Shown in pieces: positions 57,141 through 64,000 of a stretch of DNA of 64,000 nt. A program made the position numbers and the translations under genes. Below the pieces are notes generated by a model, which was given only the letters and a program-made list of their open reading frames with translations, was not told the DNA's origin and ran no database searches. Position 1 is the first letter of the stretch, and the number at the start of each line of letters is the position of its first letter. The stretch is from Agrostemma githago. Taxonomy: Eukaryota; Streptophyta; Magnoliopsida; Caryophyllales; Caryophyllaceae. The stretch spans positions 60,019,701 through 60,083,700 of the forward strand of contig OY288247.1 in assembly GCA_958450325.1 (NCBI GenBank). The letters run 5' to 3'.

Positions 57141-58848
57141 ATGGGAATCGACCGGTTAGTTGGAATGCTACACGAATGGTCCAAATATTTCAGAGATGCC
57201 GATAGGGCTATCCTAAATTAAAATGGCGTTACCCAATTGTTCGTGATCCGTCAGATGCAAGTAGATCGTCATTTCTTGGATGCTTGCCTGTCTTATTGGG
57301 ACGATACTTATCATGTATTTGGTTTTCCTCGAGGCGAAATTTGTCCTATTCCTGAGGAAATTGCTGCTGCAGGAGGATGGAATCCCATACTTCGCCCTGC
57401 TATCCCTTTTTCGATTTCTGACCCAAGGAGGAAGTTACGGGAATTTTTAGGACTTTCTCATATGGAGGTATCCCGTATGCTAGAAGGAGATACCGTTTCC
57501 TTGATTGATCTAGCTGAAAAATTCATGAACCCAGATGACGTCCGGGTCAGGCCGGTCCACAGCCGTAGGGCCTTTACCTTTTGTATGCTCCATGTCTATG
57601 CCTTTGAAGGCCATATGGATTTATTATCTTGCATGGGCCATGTTAGACTTTTCACTGTGGCTGACCTGATGGAAACGGAGCACAACCCGGCTTGGTTGAT
57701 TACAGGAGAAATTATCCAGGGTTTGGATAATCGCAAGAGGGATCCGTCAGTCCGGCTGACTGGGAGTACCCGTCTTTTACAGGTATACCAGTTTTTTGAC
57801 TTTTTCCGGTTTTTTCCTGATTTTCCCGGTTTTTGCGGCTTTTTTTTCCCGATTTTCCCGGTTTCTGCGGTTTTCACGCCTTTTCACGTTTTTTTTTAAC
57901 GTGATTTTGACAGTTTTTCGCGTTTTCGATTTTTTGCGGGTTTTTCAGCTGTGGCTGTTCGAGAGGCTATCGATCTTGGATCCTCCCCTAGACGTGAGCC
58001 GGTATCAACCTAGGCAAGTAATGATGAGGAGACGAGCTATTGCCTTTTCTCGCTTCAACACCCAAAAATACTGGGATGAGGTGCTATCCTTCCATGGAGG
58101 CCTACTGATCCGCTGGACCGTCCCATGGTGGCCGATTTACGTTTGGACCGGTTTGGAGTCTCGAGATAGGGCTAGATATCAAGTAATCCTATCTTTTAGG
58201 CAGACAATTCACCTCTTTCCCGATCGCATACTTAGGCAATATGGTCGGGTGCAAAGAATCCCAAAGATCGAGGCAGTCGTGAGTGAATCTACTCAGCTGA
58301 CGGATGTAATGTGTGACACCTGGATGCAAAGGTGGTATACACGAGCTACTTGGCCCGTTCCTAGAAATCCTCATTCGATCTGGGTATCCGACTCTAATGT
58401 AAGATGGACACGAGCTGATTCAGCTAAAACCCGAGCTGCTTCGAAGACTGACGAGGCCTATGACCTGTTACGCCGGGAGCATGTTAAAGATAATAGAAGC
58501 TTCTTTGCCGAAGAAGCTACTCCGACAGGTCAGAAGGGAAAATCTAGGACTCAGACTGAGGGGTCCAGTACTAAGGGTGCACGGGGGAAAGTGAGCCCCC
58601 AGACGGATTTAGAAAGGAGACTAGGACCAAAACTGGCGGTTAAGGACCGACTTGGTCCTCGAGACAGACTTCCCGAGACCGTCAGGGCTCGGCTTGGACC
58701 GGTGCAAGTGGTGGAAGACCCAAAATCGAAGAAACGGGTTCGAGCAAAAGAAGTTCCCCTTGTGATTAGGGAACGTTCGCCCCCGCCCCGTCGGCCTCGG
58801 GCTCCACGTGACCCGAAAGATAAGGGGAAAGGAAAAATGTACGAGTAG
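57141..58848 (+). pseudogene. T4 antisense gene, plant-mobile-domain-like protein, one intron, early stop
   Basis: Runs opposite to the retrotransposon genes. Exon 1 is 57141-57782 and exon 2 is 57949-58848. The 166-base intron is T-rich with GTATAC at its start and TTTTTCAG at its end, in phase 0. The ATG at 57141 opens MGIDRLVGMLHEWSKYF; codon 27 is TAA (57219-57221), after which the same frame stays open, so full length would be about 513 residues. Exon 1 has ACLSYWDDTYHVFGFPRGEI and DPRRKLREFLGLSHMEVSRML; the joined region after the splice has LWLFERLSILDPPL, then a Trp-rich block (RWTVPWWPIYVW). The C-terminus is basic and Pro/Arg/Lys-rich, possibly nuclear. The layout resembles plant mobile domain (PMD/DUF7745-type) proteins; this is recognition by eye. 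Molecular function unknown. Confidence 0.75.
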
Positions 58849-59189
58849 TCTCCTAAATTTATTATTTAAGTATTACTACTATTTTTGTGGTGTGATTTTG
58901 TTTTTTTTTTTTGCATAATAAAAAGACATATTAGTGAATACCGTTCCCGTCTTTTTGTTATTGCAGTGGTTGTACCCTTTTGAGGGGTTGCCTACGTATC
59001 CAAAATTAATTGAATCAAACCTTCCGTAGTTCAGAAGTAATTTTGCAATTTTTCGAAATACATCAAGATTATTAATTTGAGATGTGCAACGGTAGGATAA
59101 ATAATCCTAACTTATTGACTTGCTTAAAATTTTTGAAAATTCATAAAAAGAAAATTTTATAAATTTTGCAAATGACATTGAGATTGGGC
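58849..59189. other. Convergent 3' region of antisense gene and pol
   Basis: A possible poly(A) signal AATAAA at 58917-58922 serves the plus-strand gene. The two genes end tail to tail 341 bp apart, so their transcripts could overlap here. Confidence 0.6.
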
Positions 59190-60300
59190 TTATGGGTAGT
59201 AACGCTTCAGTTGATCCAAGTTTGTTGGGTTGACGAACTCGTTTCCGTCCAAATCCGTTAGCATTACTGCTCCTCCCGAAAGAATCTTCTTTACTAAATA
59301 CGGCCCAGCCCAATTGGGTTTGAATTTTCCCCTTGGGTCAACTGGTAGTAAAGCTCGAACAGATTTTAGGACTAGATTTGCCCTCTTTGATATTCCTGGG
59401 CCTAACCCTTTTGTTAAAAGCCCGTTGGATCCCTTTCTGATATATCTGAATATTATTCAGAGCCCGGGATCGCCGTTCGTCTAAGAGGACTAGTGAGTCA
59501 TATTGGGCTTGGACCCAATCTGCTTCAGGTACTTGGCTTTCGAGCAGAATCCTAAGGGATGGTACTTCTAGCTCGATTGGCTGGACTGCTTCCATTCCAT
59601 ATGTCAGATAGTATGGAGTTGCTCCAGTTGCAGTTCGAATTGACGTCTGATATCCCCATAAGGCAAAGGGTATCTTGTCGGGCCAATCCCGGTAATTCTC
59701 AGCCATCTTTTTAAGAATGGTGACAATTGTCTTATTGGCTGCCTCCACCGCTCCATTCGTTTGGGGACGGTAAGGCGACGATGTATGTCTTTGGATCTTG
59801 TACTTTTCCAGCAAAGTGGCAGTTTCAGCTTGGAAATGGGTCCCGTGATCGCTGATGAACTCGTGCGGAATCCCGTATCGACATATAATCTTATTTTGGA
59901 TTAATTTGGCCACATGTTTGGCATTCAAGATCCGGTATGACTCGGCTTCGACCCATTTAGTGAAATAGTCAATAGCCACTAGGATGAAGCAGTGACCTCC
60001 TGTCCCGGAAGGGTTCACTTTCCCGATTATATCAATTCCCCATGTTGAGAATGACCATGGTGATGTCATTGTATATAATAGGGATGAAGGCATATGCTGA
60101 ACATTGGCGAAAATCTGACAGTTATGGCAGTGTTTGACATACAACTGACAGTCAGTTTCCATGCTATTCCAGTAATAACCGAGTCTTGCGACTTTTCGGG
60201 CCAACATATGGGCGTTCATATGCGGACCGTTTTCACCATCATGTACTTCGGCCATGACTCTTTCGGCTCGAGTTTTGTCAATGCATAGGAGTAAAGCCCC
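59190..60300 (-). pseudogene. T4 integrase
   Basis: Inserts the element DNA into the genome. It lies in the same frame as the upstream pol and is separated from it by one TAG (60301-60303). Numbering from the Met at 60255: zinc-binding residues H12, H16, C43, C46; catalytic D74 (WGIDIIG), D136 (ISDHGTHF) and E171 (GAVEAANK), with 34 residues between the last two. A one-base insertion near 59378 breaks the C-terminal part; in the other frame it continues (RALLPVDPRGKFKPNWAGPY) to a TAA at 59190-59192. No chromodomain is present, as expected for Tat. Catalytic residues are intact. Confidence 0.9.
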
Positions 60301-63300
60301 CTATGCTGTCTTCTTATATAACTGTCCATCGTCTGTGCGGATGAACTGGGTTGCCCATCTTCGTAGAGCTTTCTTGGCCCGGTTTTCAGCCCCCGGAGGA
60401 TATTCCCCTGATGTTAAGTAGGTTAGAATAGCCTGATACCAAGGTTCTGGATCAGTTATTTCAATATCTTGGATAGCATGAATGTATGCCGGCTCGGACC
60501 GCCTTTCGACGCAAATGGGCATGCTGGTTAGATGTGCTGGGATATTCAGTAAAGATGCTAATTTTGAGAGAGCATCTGCAAACTGGTTTTCTTCCTGAGG
60601 CAGATAAATGTACTCCACTTTTTGGAATTGTTTTTCGAGAACCCTTACTCGTGCTTGGTAAGCCACGAGATTTGCGTTCCGAGTCTTCCATTTTTGTAAG
60701 GCTTGATTTATGACTAAAGATGAGTCACCGTGGACCCGGAGGTTTGTTACTCCTAAATCAGCGGCGGCTTGCAGTCCGTGAATGCATGCTTCGTACTCGG
60801 CTGCGTTGTTAGTCACGTCAAAATCTAGCTTGATGGATAACGGGGTGTGTTTCCCTTGTGGTGAGATTAGTAAAATTCCGACACCAAATCCTCGGAAGTT
60901 GGACGCTCCGTCAAAATACAGATCCCATGTGTCGGTGTCGGTATGGAATATGTCTTCATCTTGGAAGGCCCAAGTATCGGTGTGTTCTTCCTCGGATACT
61001 GGACTATCGGCGAGGAATTCCGCTACTACCCGGCCTTTGATGGCTTTTAAAGGTACGAACTTGAGGTCAAACTCAGCTAGCATTAAAGTCCATCTGGATA
61101 TACGGCCGTTGAGGATGGGCTTCTCAAATAGATACTTGATTGGATCCATTTTGGATAGCACATGTACCTCGTGACTAAGCATATAGTGTCGGAGCTTTTT
61201 AGTGGCCCATACTAAAGCTAGACACGTCTTCTCGAGCATTGTGTACTTGCATTCGTATTCTAAGAACTTTTTACTGATGTAGTAAATAGCCCGTTCTTCG
61301 GAATCGACCGTCTGGGCTAGCATAGCGCCCATGGCTGTCTCGGTCGTTGTCAAGTATAGCGATAGAGGCAAACCATGCTGAGGTGGCATTAACACCGGTG
61401 GAGAGGATAAAATCTCCTTGATCTTATCGAAAGCCATTTGACATTTGTCGTCCCATAGTGTTCGTTCTCCTATCTTCAGTTTCTTGAAAATGTGCTCACA
61501 TACCATGGTTAGCTTTGAAATGAACCGGCTTATATATTGGACTTTTCCGAGAAACCCCCTTATCTCCTTTTCGGTTTTAGGTGGTTGCATCTCGGTAATG
61601 GCCTTGATCTTTGCTGGGTCAACTTCGATGCCACGTTGGCTGATAATGTGGCCCAGTAGCTTGCCCGATGTTACCCCGAAACTGCATTTTTGAGGGTTTA
61701 ACCTCATGTTGTACTTGCGTAGTCGGGTGAAGAACTTCCTTAGGGCTGCAATGTGCCCGTTTCGGTCCTTGGATTTGACAATCATGTCGTCGAGGTAGAC
61801 CTCCACTTCCTTATGCATCATGTCATGCAATAAAGTGGTGGCGGTCCGTTGATAAGTGGCACCGGCGTTAATAAGCCCAAATGACATCACGGTATAGCAG
61901 TAAGTCCCCCAAGGTGTGATGAAGGTGGTCTTACTCATGTCTTCTTCCGCCATTTTGATCTGATTATATCCGGCATACCCATCCATGAATAATAGAAGGG
62001 CATGGTCGGCCGTGTTATCCACCAATATGTCGATGTGTGGCAACGGAAAATCGTCTTTTGGGCTGGCCATATTAAGGTCCCGAAAATCTACACATACTCG
62101 GACTTTGCCATCCTTTTTGGGTACTGGTACTATGTTTGCAACCCAGTCTGGATATTCGGACACTTGGATAAAGCCCGCTTTGAATTGTTTATCGACTTCT
62201 TCCTTGACTTTGAGAGACCATTCGGGCCTCATTCTTCGGAGTTTCTGTTTTACCGGCTTGTACCCGTCTTTGATGGGTATTAGGTGTTCAGCTATCTCCC
62301 GGTCTATTCCCGGCATGTCCTTGTAGGACCACGCGAAGACATCTTTGAATTCTTGGAGGAGATCCGTGAATCGTTGTTTCTTCTCGGGATCTAAAGATAG
62401 GCCCAACTTAAGCATCTGAGGTTCTAAAGGGGTTCCTACGTTGATGGAATCGGTTTCTTCGATTACCGGATCTTGGGACTCTCTTTGTTCGAGTTGCTCG
62501 ATTAGATGCGAAGGCAATAGCACCTGTTCGTCGGGTTTCTCAATGTCATTGCAAGTAAGATTTTTGAAAATATTTTGAAAATAAGCCAAGTCGTAAGCAG
62601 AACGGTTATCGTTATTATTGATAGTGAATTTTGAAAATAGCTCGAAGAGAGCTGCCATCTGATCGTTGGTTAGAGGCGGGATAGGGAGAGCCCTCGGGAC
62701 AGACTCCGGGGCTCCCGATGGTGCGACTAAAGGAGGGAGAGGGGTTACAGACTCATTCCTAGTACTGGACCCTCTAGACTTCGACTCAGACTCCGACTCT
62801 GACTCTGACTCGGACTCGGACTCGGATTCGGCAGTATGCATATCTCCTTCACCAGTAGTTAGCTTGTAGACTCGACCCTGAATGTTGGTCCATTTAGTTG
62901 TCTTCCTCCAAGCTCTCTTCCCAGTGTCGGCACCAACTTCAGAGATCAGCTTAGTTGGATCGAACCTGCTGCTGCGGAGAATCAAGCTGACTAACTTCTG
63001 TTTAGGGGTCGGGACGACCTTGTCTTCCCCGAATAGTAGGCCTAGGATGGGCTCAGTATTGCTTGTGCCCTCCTTTGATTCGGCCTGAATAAGGGCAAAG
63101 ATATCATCTGGGATGAAATTGCATTCCCGAGCCAGTTTGGTCCCGGGATATGAGATGGTGGGCTGATAGAGGCCCATTTGAATAGCTCCGAACACCGGGG
63201 TGACGAACGTGACCGCCTTGGTTTGGTTCGTGCATCCGGGCGCCATAGTGTAGCTTAGACCGAGGCGAGATTGCTCGTTGTTTAGGGCTTCGATGATCTT

Positions 63301-63960
63301 CCCAACTGGAAGATAGGGCCTTGATGTGACTCCTGGTAGGCAACCCAAATTCTGTAGCATCGTATCGATGCTAGTAGTAAAATATGGCCGGAAAAGGTAT
63401 TCTTCCTCGATCATTCCCACAAAGTTGAAACCTCGTGGGTCAGCTGAGCTTGCCGTGTTGCAGCTTGACACGATTATGGGAGTAGCTTCAAGAGTGACGA
63501 TCCCATATTGTAAAGGTAGCTTGACCTTCCTGTGAAGAGTGGAAGACACGGCTTTGACCGCGTGAATCCATGGTCTCCCAAGTAGCAGATTGAAAGATGA
63601 AGTGACATCGATCACCTGAAATTCTAACTCCTTCTCGATCGGGCCCGTTATGATTGTTAGTTTAACGGCCCCATCAACCGATTTTGGGCTCCCATCAAAA
63701 GCTTGAATAGTTTGTGCAGTCGGAAGATAATCAGCCTCGGTAATGCCGAGGGCCTTGGCTGTCCTTAAAGGAAGGACGTTTACTGCGGATCCGTCATCAA
63801 TCAGGGTCATTGGGAGATACTTGTTCCGGCAGATCACCGTGATATATAGGGCCAAGTTATGGGTGGTCCCGAATGGTGGAAGGTCGGACTCGGAGAAAGT
63901 GATAAGTGGGCCTTCTCCTTTGGATTTGTCCTTGAGGTGTGGCAAGATCGTGGCTACCAT
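60301..63960 (-). pseudogene. T4 protease, reverse transcriptase, RNase H and archaeal-type RNase H
   Basis: An open frame of 1219 codons making the replication enzymes. In order: protease with DDGSAVN (about residue 54); a Ser-Glu repeat (about 378-393); RT (about 565-760) with VCVDFRDLN, FMDGYAGYNQI and the YLDD active site (721-724); gypsy RNase H (about 855-945, with AIYYISKKFLEYECKY); and a second, archaeal-type RNase H (about 1010-1140) with LYFDGAS, NNAAEYEA, HGDSSLV and NQFADALSK carrying the four acidic residues. The second domain defines the Tat lineage. The frame ends in TAG where it should run on into integrase. At its start, 63960, about 50 bases are missing relative to T1 and the gag frame is shifted. 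Confidence 0.93.
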
Positions 63961-64000
63961 CCCTAGTAAGTGCTGCCCGATGCTCTTGTGAACTAACCAA
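63961..64000 (-). pseudogene. T4 gag end, out of frame
   Basis: 40 bases encoding LVSSQEHRAALTR, as in T1 (LVSSQEHREALTK), in a frame one base off the downstream protease frame because of the deletion at the junction. Confidence 0.75.

Larger units (their letters stand above)
54068..64000 (-). mobile_element. T4: Tat-lineage retrotransposon with antisense gene, right part outside window
   Basis: 3' LTR at 54068-56489, polypurine tract, a plus-strand gene (57141-58848), then minus-strand integrase, RNase H, RT and protease up to the right edge; gag and the 5' LTR lie outside. Left flank is TTTAT (54063-54067). The combination of gypsy domain order with an extra archaeal-type RNase H after the normal one identifies the Tat lineage, in which extra, sometimes antisense, reading frames near the 3' LTR are known. 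Confidence 0.93.

Noticed and set aside
62666..62869. Asp-Ser repeat frame on the plus strand
   Set aside because: Complement of the Ser-Glu repeat codons of T4 pol.

Overview
The window is plant nuclear DNA of the repeat-rich, heterochromatin-like kind. I find no convincing host gene, tRNA or rRNA gene. The evidence is the density of plant-type LTR retrotransposons (Ty3/gypsy Tat lineage with a second RNase H domain, Athila-derived non-autonomous elements, Ty1/copia), LINE fragments, Helitron ends, hAT, Tourist and Stowaway elements, and U-rich spliceable intron structure. A dicot is likely; species and chromosome cannot be read from the sequence.

Layout. 1-7428: minus-strand Tat element (T1), cut by the left window edge, with intact gag-protease, a 1-base frameshift before RT and its 5' LTR. 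7429-13558: non-autonomous Athila-derived element (N3) carrying a LINE insert in its 5' LTR; T1 sits in its 3' LTR. 13559-26993: an old Tat copy (T2: gag remnants, leader, 5' LTR), split by a second non-autonomous element (N2, 14906-22868) and by N3. 27069-31979: a probable solo LTR carrying a hAT element that itself carries a second hAT element. 32555-45912: an AT-rich block bracketed by a degenerate inverted repeat pair, made of Helitron-type ends and long arrays of a roughly 130-bp unit, and peppered with Stowaway, Tourist, LINE and solo-LTR insertions. 46166-51791: one complete but dead minus-strand copia element with 191-bp LTRs and a 5-bp target duplication, holding a hAT MITE in its leader. 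53485-54067: a Helitron fragment, into which T4 (54068 to beyond 64000) is inserted.

T4 is the most informative element. It has a minus-strand pol (protease, RT, RNase H, archaeal-type RNase H, integrase) and, between integrase and the 3' LTR, a plus-strand convergent gene with its own TATA box, one U-rich intron and a poly(A) signal. Its product looks like a plant-mobile-domain protein. The copy has an in-frame stop at codon 27, and pol has three separate lesions.

The most unusual signal is regulatory. Beside the TATA boxes of both the Tat LTRs and the N2 LTRs lie arrays of short palindromes with a shared core (C-N-C-G-R-Y-C-G-N-G). They are spaced almost exactly 21 bp apart in pairs, with the pairs repeating at about 70-75 bp, close to whole turns of the DNA helix. 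N2 also holds an internal copy of this promoter module and a set of three hairpins with changing stems but a conserved nine-base loop. These are hand measurements on the given sequence; the functional readings are inference.
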